Positions 18,098 to 26,671 of a stretch of DNA of 64,000 nt are shown in pieces. Within the stretch, counting starts at the first letter, position 1. Every line of letters starts with the position of its first letter. Both the position numbers and the translations under genes were made by a program. The stretch lies in the NCBI GenBank assembly GCA_035762175.1, contig DASTPP010000031.1:1-64000 (forward strand), in the 5' to 3' direction. This DNA comes from DASTPP01 sp035762175 (GTDB lineage Bacteria; Myxococcota_A; Polyangia; Polyangiales; Polyangiaceae). Below the pieces are notes generated by a model. It was not told where the DNA came from. It was given only the letters and a program-made list of their open reading frames with translations, and searched no databases.

Positions 18098-18183
18098 GGT
18101 ATCACACGACCCCCGAGCGCTTCGTCCGCCGCGCGCAGCGGCGCCCCTGGTCCAGGCGGCGGGTGCCCTTGCGTGCCCGGCGG

Positions 18184-18361
18184 CCCCGGACTCGAAGAAG
18201 GCGTTGCGAAACGCCCGGTCGCGCCCGACTCACCCGCCCGGCGAACGCCGCCCAGCCGACCAGGCTTCAGCCTGGGCGGTCGGTCGGTCGGTTGGCCGGT
18301 CGGTCGGTCGGGCGGACCGGGATCGCCCGACCGTTTCGCAACGCCTTCTCGAAGTCCGGGG
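18184..18361. mobile_element. 178-bp foldback/MITE-like element
   Basis: About 30-bp terminal inverted repeats: the left end (18184-18213) starts CCCCGGACTCGAAGAAGGCG, and the right end (18332-18361) reads CGTTTCGCAACGCCTTCTCG followed by AAGTCCGGGG. They pair except for a short swapped CGAA/TCGA segment. The centre contains a CCCAGGC/GCCTGGG hairpin and a run of GGTC/CGGT tetramers. No coding capacity. It looks like a non-autonomous element; no matching transposase is in the window. Confidence 0.65.
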
Positions 18362-18469
18362 CGACGCCGGCCGAGCGAGCGCATCTGCCGCGTGTATGAC
18401 GACGCTCGTGAGCCCCCTGGCGGGGGCCCGCAGCCCTGCCAAAACTATCGAGGAACCCTCCGCGTACGA

Positions 18470-19100
18470 CGACGACCTCGAAGCAACCCTCGAGGTTTAC
18501 CACCCAGGGCCCCGACGACCTCGGGGCAACCCTCGATCAACCCCCCCGACGTCGCCCGTGACCTCGGGGCAACCCTCGATCAACCCCCCCGACGTCGCCC
18601 GTGACCTCGGGGCAACCCTCGAGCAATGCCCTGACGTCGCCCGTGACCTCGGGGCAACCCTCGAGCAATGCCCTGACGTCGCCCGTGACCTCGGGGCATG
18701 GTTCGAACAACGTAGGTCACCCGCCGGCCGCTTCCGGGCAACCCTCGAGGTTCTCGCCCGGGGCACCGACGATCGTGGCGTAACCCTCGAGCAACGCCTC
18801 TGCCGCGCCGACGGCCTCGAAGACACCCTGGGAGAACGATCGGGTGCGCCCCGGCGGCTTCGTCGCAAGGGTCGAGGTCTCCACGTGGTGCGTCGGCGGC
18901 TCCGAAACCAACCCGGAGCAACGCCCGCCGGTGCGCCCGCGGCGTCGGGCCAACCCTCGAGCAATCGTCTCGGCCCGCGCGGCGTCTCGGAGCAGACCTC
19001 GTCGAATGGGCCGACGTCATCGACGCGCTCGGAACGACCCTCGAGCAACCCGGCTCGGGCCGTCGCCGAGTCGCGCGAGAGGTCGAACGCCGCGGCACCT
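18470..19100 (-). pseudogene. Decayed gene built of 14-residue (42-bp) repeats
   Basis: About 15 units at a near-constant 42-bp period (phase points near 18654, 18696, 18738, 18780, 18822, then one base later to 19076). On the minus strand the best units read LLEGCPEVTGDVRA; older units read LLEGYATIVGAPGE, LLEGRSERVDDVGP and LLEGWPDAAGAPAG. The coding frame changes at least twice and is interrupted by TGA at 18717-18719. The most downstream units carry a C7 run that gives a 43-bp period. Units near 18550-18690 are almost identical, so duplication there is recent. Parent function unknown. Confidence 0.7.
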
Positions 19101-19206
19101 ACGGCAGTCGTCGCGACCGCAAGGAGCTGGAGGCGAACGGGCTGGTGTGCAGCATGAGCCGCAAGGTCAATTGCTGTGGGCCATCGCGGTGACGGCGGGG
19201 CGCCGT

Positions 19207-19959
19207 TCAAAGCTCCTCGGTGGTGACGATGAGGCCGAGCTGGGCGGCCCGTAGCACGGCCTGTGTGGTATGGGCCACGTTGAGCTTGCGCTGGGCGTTC
19301 TCGAGGTGAAACTTGATCGTGCGCGGGCTGACGCCGATGATCTGGCCGATGTCGGTGCGGCTCTTGCCCAGGGCCGCCCAGCCGAGGCACTGCAGCTCGC
19401 GGGGCGTGAGCCCCACCGCCGGGGCGCAGCCCCGGGCGGCGAGCGCCTTGCGGGCGCGGGCGTGAAAGTAGATCGCCATGACGTGCAGGGTGGCGCGGTG
19501 GGTCTCGACCGCGCGCCAGAGTGCGCCAAAGCCCTGCGCGCCGGTGAAACTCAGGGCGGCGACGCCGCAGAGCGGGTCGTGGATGGGGACCGTCCAGCCG
19601 TGGTCGGCGCCCGGGCCGGCGGCGAGCCGCAGCTCTTGCGACGGCCGGTCGGGGGGGTTGGGGTCGGCGCCCTCGGGCTCGCCCCAAAAGAAGGGGAGCT
19701 CGTCGGCCCCGGCGCGCGCGAGGATGCGGCCGCTCCAGCGCGAGTCGCGCGCGAGGTGGCGGGCCGTCCACTCGGCCGGGAAGCTGGTGATGACAGTCTG
19801 CTCCGAGAGCTGGGTCGGCAGCCCGCGCTCGCGGCGGCTGAGGTAAAGGAAGCCGCCGAGCCCCAGGCTGGTCGCGGCCTGGCTCATGATGTCGCGCACG
19901 CCCCCGACGTCGCTCGCCACCCGGATTTGAGTGATAAAATGATCGATTCGCACGGCCAA
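19207..19959 (-). CDS. LuxR-family regulator with autoinducer-binding-type domain (LuxR solo)
   Basis: 250 residues. The N-terminal part (about 10-165) aligns with the autoinducer-binding domain and the C-terminal part (about 183-245) is a GerE/LuxR HTH (LTPRELQCLGWAALGKSRTD, then IGQIIGVSPRTIKFHLENAQ). Using TraR numbering, W57 and W85 are kept (W64 and W92 here), but Y61 is His68, D70 is Gly77 and P71 is Arg78. The residue that contacts the acyl-homoserine-lactone amide is therefore absent. No luxI gene is visible. It lies at the downstream end of the minus-strand block of biosynthetic-type genes and may control them through a different ligand; that is inference. Confidence 0.88.
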   Translation of the reverse strand: MAVRIDHFITQIRVASDVGGVRDIMSQAATSLGLGGFLYLSRRERGLPTQLSEQTVITSFPAEWTARHLARDSRWSGRILARAGADELPFFWGEPEGADPNPPDRPSQELRLAAGPGADHGWTVPIHDPLCGVAALSFTGAQGFGALWRAVETHRATLHVMAIYFHARARKALAARGCAPAVGLTPRELQCLGWAALGKSRTDIGQIIGVSPRTIKFHLENAQRKLNVAHTTQAVLRAAQLGLIVTTEEL

Positions 19960-20110
19960 TACCCCTCTCCGTTCGCCGGGGCTGCGCGCGGGGCCCTCGC
20001 CGGCGCAGCCGCCCGAGTCTTCGCTGAAATCTTTTTTCGCGTCCCTGGCGCCGGCGCCCGGCCCGCGCGCGGCTGGTGCCCCGCACCGCGGGCGCCGCCC
20101 GGCGGGGTAA

Positions 20111-21637
20111 GAAACCCAGCTCGAGGCGAAAGAGCAGCTCGTGCAGCGCGTGCGAAGCGCGCTGCGCCTCGCCCGCGCCGGGGCCTAGCGTGTTGCCGGG
20201 CGCGACCGCGCGCTGGCGCCCCCGCGCGGGCGGCTCATCGGGGTCAGCCGTCGCGGGCCCGGACCCGGGAAACTGATAGATGCAGTAATTGATGCTCAGC
20301 CGAAAGTTCGCATTGAACCAGTATTTCGCCCCGAAGAGTAGCGCGTTCGCGCGAATGACGCCCTGGGCGCCCGACGCGACGGGCGGCTCGCCCCGCCGCC
20401 CAACGCGGTATCGCGCCCGAAGGGCCTCGGCCCGCACGACGAGCTCGAGCGCGGCCGCCTGCCGGGGGTTGGGGCCGATGACCTCCCTCGTGCCGAGCGC
20501 CCAAACGCCGAGCTGGGCGTACGCCGCGACGCCGGAGATCGCGCCGGTGCGCCGGGCGGAGGCGACGCCGGCCGCGGGGGGCGCCTCGCGCGTGCCGTGG
20601 TCGACGCCGACGATCTCGGCGAGAAGATCGACGGGGCCGGCGGGCAGGCGCGCGTCGGCGGCGAGGGCGCGCTGGCGGCCCGCGGGCACGATACGCGTCG
20701 CCCCGCCGGGGCCCTCGTCGGTCGTACGCCAAAACGGGAAGCCGCCCTGCGTCGCGAGGCCGGGCGCGTCGTAGCCGATGCGGGCCGGGTCCCGCGAGCC
20801 GAGCCGGAAGCTGCCGCCGAGCTGCAGGTCGCGCCAGGGCCGTGCCGCCGCGGCCAGCGGCTTCGCCCCCGCCCGGCCGAGCAGGTCGGCGCGCCCGTCG
20901 GGGCTCCAGCGGTTCGCCCCGTCGCCATTGAAGACGCCGACCTCGTACGAGGCGATCTGCCCCGGGGCCTCGCCCCACGCCGAGACGCCGATCTCGAGCG
21001 GGCTCGGCGCGCCGAGCTGTTGCACCAGGCCGTTCTCGAGAATCACCCGCTCTTTGCTCAGAAAGTGGTGGTCGAGCGTGACGGGCGTGAGGGCCTGCCC
21101 GGCCTGCAGGTTCAGCGCGGGCGCGGCCTTGTAGTTGAGGACGACGATCGCGGCCGCCGGCTTGGGGGCGGGGTTCTCGGACGGGTCGAGCCCGGCCGGC
21201 GCGAGGTCGGCCTGCAGGTAGAACCGCCAGCGCTTGCCGAGTTCGCCCGCCATCTCGACGTTGAACCGCTTCAGCAAGAACGTTGCATGCAGCCCCGCCG
21301 CCGACGCCCCCGGGGCGAAATAGTTATAGTGATCGAACTGAACGCGCCCGTGCGGCTTGAGCTCGAGCGACGGCGGCCCCTCCGGGGGCGGCGGGGGTGG
21401 CCGGGGGGGCGGCGGGGCAGGGGACGCCGCGGGCGGCGGGGGCGGCGGGGGCGGCGGGGGCGGCGGGGGCGGCGGGGGGCGTGGCGCGGGCGAGGGCGGG
21501 GGCTCGGGTTGGATGAGCGAGGCCGGCGTTTCGAGCCGATCGGGCTCGGCGGCGCGGGCGCCCGCCGGCGTGCCGGAGGCAAGCAGCGCGACCCCGAGCA
21601 GGCACGCCCGGCCCTGCGGGGCGGGGGGGCGTGTCAC
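20111..21637 (-). CDS. Phosphate-selective-porin-like (OprO/OprP) outer-membrane protein
   Basis: Starts at GTG 21637 (product MTRPPAPQGRACLLGVALLA), signal peptide, then a very long Pro-rich linker encoded by a 9-10-bp GC microsatellite (about 21410-21485). The barrel follows: LKPHGRVQFDHYNYFAPGAS, FLLKRFNVEMAGELGKRWRF, GVFNGDGANRWSPDGRADLL, KYWFNANFRLSINYCIYQF and the expected porin end HELLFRLELGF. No stop follows that Phe: the frame stays open to 18497, through the LuxR gene in another frame. I place the end at the last supported codon; the real end is uncertain. The start is 4 bp after the arginase-family stop, so it probably belongs to the same operon. Confidence 0.7.
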
Positions 21638-21641
21638 CGGT

Positions 21642-22565
21642 TCACCATGGCCGGCCGTCGCCCGACGCCGGCGACGGCCGGCCCCCGCCCGCAGCGGCGC
21701 AGATCAGGTCGACGACGAGCCGCGCGGTCCCCCCGGCCGCGTCGGCGCTCGGGGTGAGCTCGACGACGTCCATGCCGATGAGGCGCCCACTCTCCTGAAT
21801 CAGGGCGCACGCGAGGCGTGCCTCGTCGGGCGCGAGGCCCCCCGGCACGGGCGTGGTGACACCGGGCGCGCAGCCCGGGTCGAGCACGTCGACGTCGAAG
21901 CTCAGATAGATGCCGTCGGCGCCCCGCGAGGCGACCTCGAGCGCGCGCCCGGTGGCCTCGGCGATGCCGAGGCGCTCGACCTCGCGCGCGCCGATCACGG
22001 TCACGCCGGCGCCCGCGAGCAGCGCGCGCTCGCCCGGGTCGATCGAGCGGACGCCGAGCAGCGCGACGCGGCGGGGGTCGACGACGCGCCCCCGCGCGCC
22101 CGACAAGCCGACGAGGCGCGGGTCGCCGAGCCCGGCCAGCGCGGCCAGGGGCATCCCGTGGAGGTTGCCCGAGGGCGAGGTCTCGGTCGTGTTGAAGTCG
22201 GCGTGCGCGTCCATCCACACGACGCCGAGGCGGCGGCCGCGGGCGGCGCCGCCGATCGAGCCGAGCGCCACGCTGTGGTCGCCGCCCAGCACGAGGGGGA
22301 AGGCGCCGCGCGCGACGGCGGCCGCCGTCTCGCCGACGAGCCGCGAGGCGACGTCGACGATCGGCCCGAGGTGGCGCGGGCCGGGGCCGGGGGCGGGCGC
22401 GCTCGCGACGCCCGGCGCCGGCAGGTCGCCGCGGTCGAACACCGCGTGCGCGCGCGCCCGCAGCGCCGCCGGGAGCCCGGCCGCGCGCAGCGCCTGCGGC
22501 CCGCGCTCGGGCCCGGCGGCGTTGGCGCCGAGGCCGAGGGGCACCCCGATGAGGTCAACGCGCAT
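21642..22565 (-). CDS. Arginase/agmatinase-family (ureohydrolase) enzyme
   Basis: 307 residues with all manganese-ligand motifs of the ureohydrolase fold: GGDHS (94-98), DAHADFN (119-125) and SFDVDVLDP (222-230). The N-terminus (MRVDLIGVPLGLGANAAGPE, then RGPQALRAAG) and the length fit the arginase branch best (GxxxGxxRGPxALR), which hydrolyses L-arginine to ornithine and urea. Other guanidino substrates are possible given the context. The start overlaps the HTTM gene end by 11 bp. It follows an HDO, acetyl/methyltransferase and exporter genes, so it may supply or modify an arginine-derived part. Confidence 0.9.
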   Translation of the reverse strand: MRVDLIGVPLGLGANAAGPERGPQALRAAGLPAALRARAHAVFDRGDLPAPGVASAPAPGPGPRHLGPIVDVASRLVGETAAAVARGAFPLVLGGDHSVALGSIGGAARGRRLGVVWMDAHADFNTTETSPSGNLHGMPLAALAGLGDPRLVGLSGARGRVVDPRRVALLGVRSIDPGERALLAGAGVTVIGAREVERLGIAEATGRALEVASRGADGIYLSFDVDVLDPGCAPGVTTPVPGGLAPDEARLACALIQESGRLIGMDVVELTPSADAAGGTARLVVDLICAAAGGGRPSPASGDGRPW

Positions 22566-24147
22566 GGGCGGTGGCTCCGGCCCCGGGCGCCGGGGCGTCG
22601 CAGCGGTGGGGCGGGTCGAGCAACTCGACGACGCGGGCGGGCGGCTTCGGCCGGGCGTAGCGCACGGGCGCGACGACCATGGCGAGGTTGACGCTCACGA
22701 GCCGCTCGTCGCCGTGGTGCTCGGCGTTCCAGCGGCGGCAGAGGTAGCGCGCGAGGTCGGCCCGCAGGGTCGCGTAGTCGACGACGTGGTAGCTCGTGAT
22801 GTTCTTCGGGTCCCAGGTGGGGTACCAGTTGACGAGCGTCAGGTACTGGCGCCAGCGCAGGCTGCCGAGCGAGCTGATGGCGCTCTTCGGCGGCTCGAAC
22901 GACAGGTCGCGGCCGTTGAAGGCGTTGACCTTGCGGCCGTTCGCGAGCTCGCCGGGGGCGACGTCCCAGCCGTCGCTTTGCTCGAAGACGCTCGGGTCCG
23001 AGAACATGCGGTAGATGTTCTTGATCCGGAAGAAGTTGAGCGCGGCCTCGACCGGCGCCGGCGGCGTCTTGGGCGAAGAGAAGTAGCCGAAGCCGCCGAT
23101 CTTGTAGGCGTAGTGCGTGACGTGCAGCAGCAAGAAGAAGGTGCAGAGGGCGCCGTTCGCCCGGGCGGCGAGCCGGCCGCCGTAGAGGGCCTCGTCGCGC
23201 GCGGCGGGCGCCGGCCCCGGCGGGGCCGCGGGCGCCGGCCGGCCGAGCAGGGCGGACGGCAGGCGCTCCCAGAACCAAGGGGGCAAGAGGCCGACGGCGG
23301 TCGACGCGGCGAGGAAGGGGAAGGCGCCGACGTCGAGCCCGGCGCTGAACGAGGCGAAGGGGGCGCAGGCGAAGGCGACCGCCGCCGTGCGCACGGCGCC
23401 GTTCTTCCAGGGCCAGACCAGGAAGGCCGGCAAGAGGAGCTCGACCCAGGGGACGGCGTAGCTGAAGGGCGCGAGCAGCGCGGGGCAGCCCAGGAGCCGG
23501 TCGAGCCAGCCCGCGCTGTAGCGGGCCGACGACAGCGTGAGGTAGATGGCCGTGCCGTCGAACCAGCCGCCGCCGGCGGCGATCTTCGAGAGCCCGGCGG
23601 TGGCGATGAAGAGCGAGAAGAGGGCGAGCAGGGCGAAGCCGCTCGCGCCGCGGTAGTGCGGGGGGGGCGGCGGGGCGCCGCGGCGGCCGCGGCGCCAGGC
23701 GTCGACCGAGAAGCGGGCGCCCCAGGGCAAGAAGCAGCCCGTCAGCAGCAGCACCGCGAGCAGGTAGTCGCCGGGGTAGTCGCCCAGGCAGAAGCGGTTC
23801 TGCGCCGAGACGCAGAGCACCCAGCAGAGGGGGGTGACCGCGCGCGTCCGGAAGCCCGCCGCGAGCGCGAGCGCGAGCAGCAACGACAGGGCGGCCAGGG
23901 CGAGCTGGTAGCCGAAGCGGCCGCTGCGGGCGTGCAACGAGAACCAGCCGAAGTGGGCGACGAGGGCGCGGGCGGTCTCGGCCGAGAGGACGCCGGCGTC
24001 GGTGTAGTGCGCCCGCAGGTCGCGCATGCGGTCGACGACGTCGCAGGCGAGGACGACGCCGACCAGCGCGCGCAGGCAGGCGAAGGAGCGCAGGTCCGTG
24101 GTCAGCACCTCGCGCAGGCGGCGCCGCGCGCCCTCCGCCGGGCTCAC
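22555..24147 (-). CDS. HTTM-domain (vitamin K-dependent carboxylase-like) membrane protein
   Basis: 530 residues from GTG 24147 (GTGA overlap with the EamA stop). About ten hydrophobic segments carry the HTTM/VKGC-like core: ACLRALVGVVLACDVVDRMR, SAQNRFCLGDYPGDYLLAVL, GLSKIAAGGGWFDGTAIYLT. A C-terminal soluble part (NFFRIKNIYRMFSDPSVFEQ onwards) has Trp/Tyr-rich motifs as in bacterial HTTM proteins of about 500 residues. HTTM proteins resemble gamma-glutamyl carboxylase but few bacterial members have a known reaction. Inner-membrane enzyme. Its place among modifying enzymes suggests it acts on the product or on a peptide. Confidence 0.88.
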   Translation of the reverse strand: MSPAEGARRRLREVLTTDLRSFACLRALVGVVLACDVVDRMRDLRAHYTDAGVLSAETARALVAHFGWFSLHARSGRFGYQLALAALSLLLALALAAGFRTRAVTPLCWVLCVSAQNRFCLGDYPGDYLLAVLLLTGCFLPWGARFSVDAWRRGRRGAPPPPPHYRGASGFALLALFSLFIATAGLSKIAAGGGWFDGTAIYLTLSSARYSAGWLDRLLGCPALLAPFSYAVPWVELLLPAFLVWPWKNGAVRTAAVAFACAPFASFSAGLDVGAFPFLAASTAVGLLPPWFWERLPSALLGRPAPAAPPGPAPAARDEALYGGRLAARANGALCTFFLLLHVTHYAYKIGGFGYFSSPKTPPAPVEAALNFFRIKNIYRMFSDPSVFEQSDGWDVAPGELANGRKVNAFNGRDLSFEPPKSAISSLGSLRWRQYLTLVNWYPTWDPKNITSYHVVDYATLRADLARYLCRRWNAEHHGDERLVSVNLAMVVAPVRYARPKPPARVVELLDPPHRCDAPAPGAGATAHAR

Positions 24148-25043
24148 GCCGCGCTCCCTTCGCCGGCGGGCGCGGCGCCGGCCGCGCGGCGGTGCGAGCT
24201 CACCATGACGACGGCGACCCCCGAGGCCGTCAGCAGCGCGCCGACGACGAAGGGCCCGGTGACGGGCTCGCGCAAGAGCCCGGCGCCGGCGAGGGCGCTA
24301 AAGACGGGGATGGTGAGCGTGAACGGCGAGGTCACGTTCACCGGGTAGCGGCCGACGAGGCGGTACCAGATGACGTAGGCGACGACGCCGACGAAGACGA
24401 CCTGGTAGGCGAGCGAGGCCCACCCGAGCGCGCTCATCGCGGCGAGCTTGGCGAGCTGGTCCCGCTCGAGGGCGAGCGAGAGCGCGGCGAGCTGCGGGGC
24501 GGTGAACAGGCTCGTCCAGGCGTTGATCGAAAAGGGGCCGATCGGCCCGGCCGCCTGCATGCGCTTGAGCTGCAGGTAGCTGACCGCCCAGGCCGCGGCG
24601 GCCAACACGATGAGCAGGGCGAAGCCGAGGTTCGCCGAGAGGCGGGGCTCGCCGAGCAGCACGAGGGCCCCGGCGAAGGCGAGGCCGACGCCCGCGGCCC
24701 AGCGCCGGCCCGGCCGCTCGCGGAGCGAAGCCGCCGACAGGATGGCGGCGAAGGGCACCTGCAGCTGCACGAGCGCGGCCCCGGTCGCGGCGTCGACGCG
24801 GGTCAGCCCGAGGTAGACGAGGCCGAAGTGCATCGTGCCGAACACCGCCGAGAACGAGGCGAGGCGCGCGAGGTGTCGGCGCGGCGTCGAGGCGAAGGGG
24901 GCGGTGGCGAGGCCGACGAGCAGAAAGCGCAGCGAGACGAGCGCGAAGGGCGGCAGCTCGAGCAGGCCGAGCTTGGCGAAGGCGTAGTTGCAGCCCCAGA
25001 TGGCCATGGCGAAGAGCGCGAGGGCGAAGTCGGCGGGCGTCAC
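24144..25043 (-). CDS. EamA/DMT-family transporter
   Basis: 299 residues from GTG 25043, overlapping the tautomerase stop (GTGA). Ten hydrophobic helices in two EamA repeats: ALALFAMAIWGCNYAFAKLG at the start, and the second-half signature around VVAYVIWYRLVGRYPVNVTS and FSALAGAGLLREPVTGPFVV. These are drug/metabolite exporters of the inner membrane. The position between modifying enzymes makes export of the pathway product likely, an inference. The C-terminus ends in a short Ala/Gly-rich tail, and its stop overlaps the HTTM start. Confidence 0.92.
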   Translation of the reverse strand: MTPADFALALFAMAIWGCNYAFAKLGLLELPPFALVSLRFLLVGLATAPFASTPRRHLARLASFSAVFGTMHFGLVYLGLTRVDAATGAALVQLQVPFAAILSAASLRERPGRRWAAGVGLAFAGALVLLGEPRLSANLGFALLIVLAAAAWAVSYLQLKRMQAAGPIGPFSINAWTSLFTAPQLAALSLALERDQLAKLAAMSALGWASLAYQVVFVGVVAYVIWYRLVGRYPVNVTSPFTLTIPVFSALAGAGLLREPVTGPFVVGALLTASGVAVVMVSSHRRAAGAAPAGEGSAA

Positions 25044-25252
25044 GGTCGGCCCCCGCCGCCCCGCCGCCGGCTCGCCACGGGCTCCCCGGCGACCGCCCAG
25101 TCGGCTTCGGGCAGCCCGAACAGCAGCACGCGCGTCTGCTCGGGCGGCTTGCCGAGGCTGCGCCCGACCGCCTCGGTCACGCTGCGCATCAGCTCGCGCT
25201 TCGCCCCCTCGTCGTCGAGCGGGGGCGTAAGATAAATGTGGACGATGGGCAT
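25040..25252 (-). CDS. 4-oxalocrotonate tautomerase-family protein
   Basis: 70 residues with the catalytic N-terminal Pro after Met (MPIVHIYLTPPLDDEGAKRE) and the family pattern LMRSVTEAVGRSLGKPPEQT then RVLLFGLPEADWAVAGEPVA. Members catalyse enol-keto tautomerisation or related Pro1 chemistry (dehalogenation, hydratase) in the cytosol. The length fits the small-subunit type. It ends with GTGA overlap into the exporter gene and starts 6 bp after the GNAT-methyltransferase gene, so it belongs to the operon. Confidence 0.9.
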   Translation of the reverse strand: MPIVHIYLTPPLDDEGAKRELMRSVTEAVGRSLGKPPEQTRVLLFGLPEADWAVAGEPVASRRRGGGGRP

Positions 25253-25258
25253 CGACGC

Positions 25259-26671
25259 TCACGCCTCCTTTTTGCAGACGAAGCAGGTCGACAGGCTCGT
25301 GACCCGCAGCTCGCGCCCGCCCGCGAGCCCCTCGGCCATGAGCTCGCGCACGGCCGCGGCGAGCGCGTCCCCGTCGACGCCCGCGGCCACCGCGTTCTTG
25401 AAGCGCATCGTGTGGCGGTAGTGGCGGGCCAGCTCGTCGAGCGACGGGAAGCGCATCGTGCCGTCGTAGCGGTCGCGCGAGAGCGTGCGGAAGCGCCGCG
25501 AGAGGAGCGCGGGCGCGTTCTCTTCGCAGAACCGGTCGGTCCCCGTGGGGCCGAAGAGCGGGCCGCCCGGGTCGTGCCCGAGCCGCAAGAGCGCGCGGTC
25601 CTGCCAGTCGATGAGCTCGGGCAGCCAGCGGAACGAGGGCGCCACGCTGACGAGCAGCCCGCCGGGCCGCAGCACCCGCGCGAGCTCGTCGATCGCCCGC
25701 GGGATGGACGCGACGTGGTAGAGCACGTAGTTGCAGAGCGCGACGTCGAAGCTGCCGTCCGGGCACGGGAGGTCCTCCAGCCCGCCGAGCGCCGCCTCGA
25801 CCGGCAGCCCCCGGCGCCGCGCCTCGGCCGAGACCGCGTCGACCATGGCGGCCGAGATGTCGATCGCCTTGACCGCCGACCCCCGCGGCGCCCGTTCGGC
25901 CGCCGCGAGCGCGAAGCGCCCGAGGCCCGCGCCCGCGTCGAGCAGCGAGAGCGGCTCGCCGAGGGGCAGCTTGTCGAGCACCCAGGGCACGACGCCCGCG
26001 CCGTCGATGACGTAGCGATCCCAGCCCTCCGAGCGGACCTGGTAGTCGTCGGTCGAGCCGTAGCTGTGGGCGAGCAGGTGCCCCCGGTCGGTGTACGCGG
26101 CGCCCGCCCCGCCGGCCGGCGCCGCGCCCGCCCCGCCGGCCGGCGCCGCGCCCGCGACGTGAGGGTTGAGGAGCGCCATCACGTGGCCGTCGACGTGGAC
26201 CCCGTCGCGGATCGCGTTGCGCCGCTTGGTGCCCTCGCGCACGAAGCCCGCCCGCTCGTAAAGCCGGATGGCCGCCGCGTTGTCGACGTAGACCTCGAGC
26301 TCGATGCGCTGCAGGTCGAGGTACCCGAACCCCACGCGCACCGCCTCGTCGAGCAGCCGACGCCCGACGCCGCGGCCGGCCTCGTCGTCGCGCACCGCCA
26401 TCACCAGCGTGGCGATGCGCCGCCAGCGGCCGCTGCCCCAGTCGAGGTAGGCGTAGCCGATCGGCCGGTCGCCTCGCGCCGACGCGGCGACGAACCACTG
26501 CCGACCCCCCTCCGCGAGCGCCGCCTCGACCGCCCCCTCGCCGGCGCAGGGCATCACGGTGGTGCCCCACAGGACGCCCGGCATCGCCATGATCTCCTGC
26601 AAGGCCGGGACGTCCGAGCGCTTCGGCCCGCGCACGACGACGCCGGCCCCCGGCGCGCCCCCCGCGGTCAA
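25259..26671 (-). CDS. GNAT acetyltransferase fused to SAM-dependent methyltransferase
   Basis: About 470 residues. Part one (about 10-175) is a GNAT domain: VRGPKRSDVPALQEI, the acetyl-CoA loop DEAGRGVGRRLLDEAVRVGF and VDNAAAIRLYERAGFVREGT. An Ala/Gly/Pro linker with a duplicated unit joins it to part two, a class I methyltransferase (motif I SLLDAGAGLGRFALAAAE, then KAIDIS, CNYVLYHVASIPRAIDELAR and LRPGGLLVSVAPSF). It ends in CFVCKKEA. I chose TTG 26671, whose bases overlap the upstream TGA; GTG 26635 is an alternative. Both activities likely tailor one product. Confidence 0.82.
   Translation of the reverse strand: MTAGGAPGAGVVVRGPKRSDVPALQEIMAMPGVLWGTTVMPCAGEGAVEAALAEGGRQWFVAASARGDRPIGYAYLDWGSGRWRRIATLVMAVRDDEAGRGVGRRLLDEAVRVGFGYLDLQRIELEVYVDNAAAIRLYERAGFVREGTKRRNAIRDGVHVDGHVMALLNPHVAGAAPAGGAGAAPAGGAGAAYTDRGHLLAHSYGSTDDYQVRSEGWDRYVIDGAGVVPWVLDKLPLGEPLSLLDAGAGLGRFALAAAERAPRGSAVKAIDISAAMVDAVSAEARRRGLPVEAALGGLEDLPCPDGSFDVALCNYVLYHVASIPRAIDELARVLRPGGLLVSVAPSFRWLPELIDWQDRALLRLGHDPGGPLFGPTGTDRFCEENAPALLSRRFRTLSRDRYDGTMRFPSLDELARHYRHTMRFKNAVAAGVDGDALAAAVRELMAEGLAGGRELRVTSLSTCFVCKKEA

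Noticed and set aside
18470..19100. Regular repeats that could suggest a CRISPR array
   Set aside because: The whole 42-bp unit is repeated and degenerate, with no unique spacers between constant repeats and no cas genes in the window.
21410..21490. A poly-Gly protein on the plus strand
   Set aside because: It is the antisense of the Pro-rich linker of the porin.
18497..21637. A single 1046-residue porin protein
   Set aside because: Homology ends at the barrel's terminal Phe (20111); the rest is out-of-frame sequence over the LuxR gene and the repeat array.
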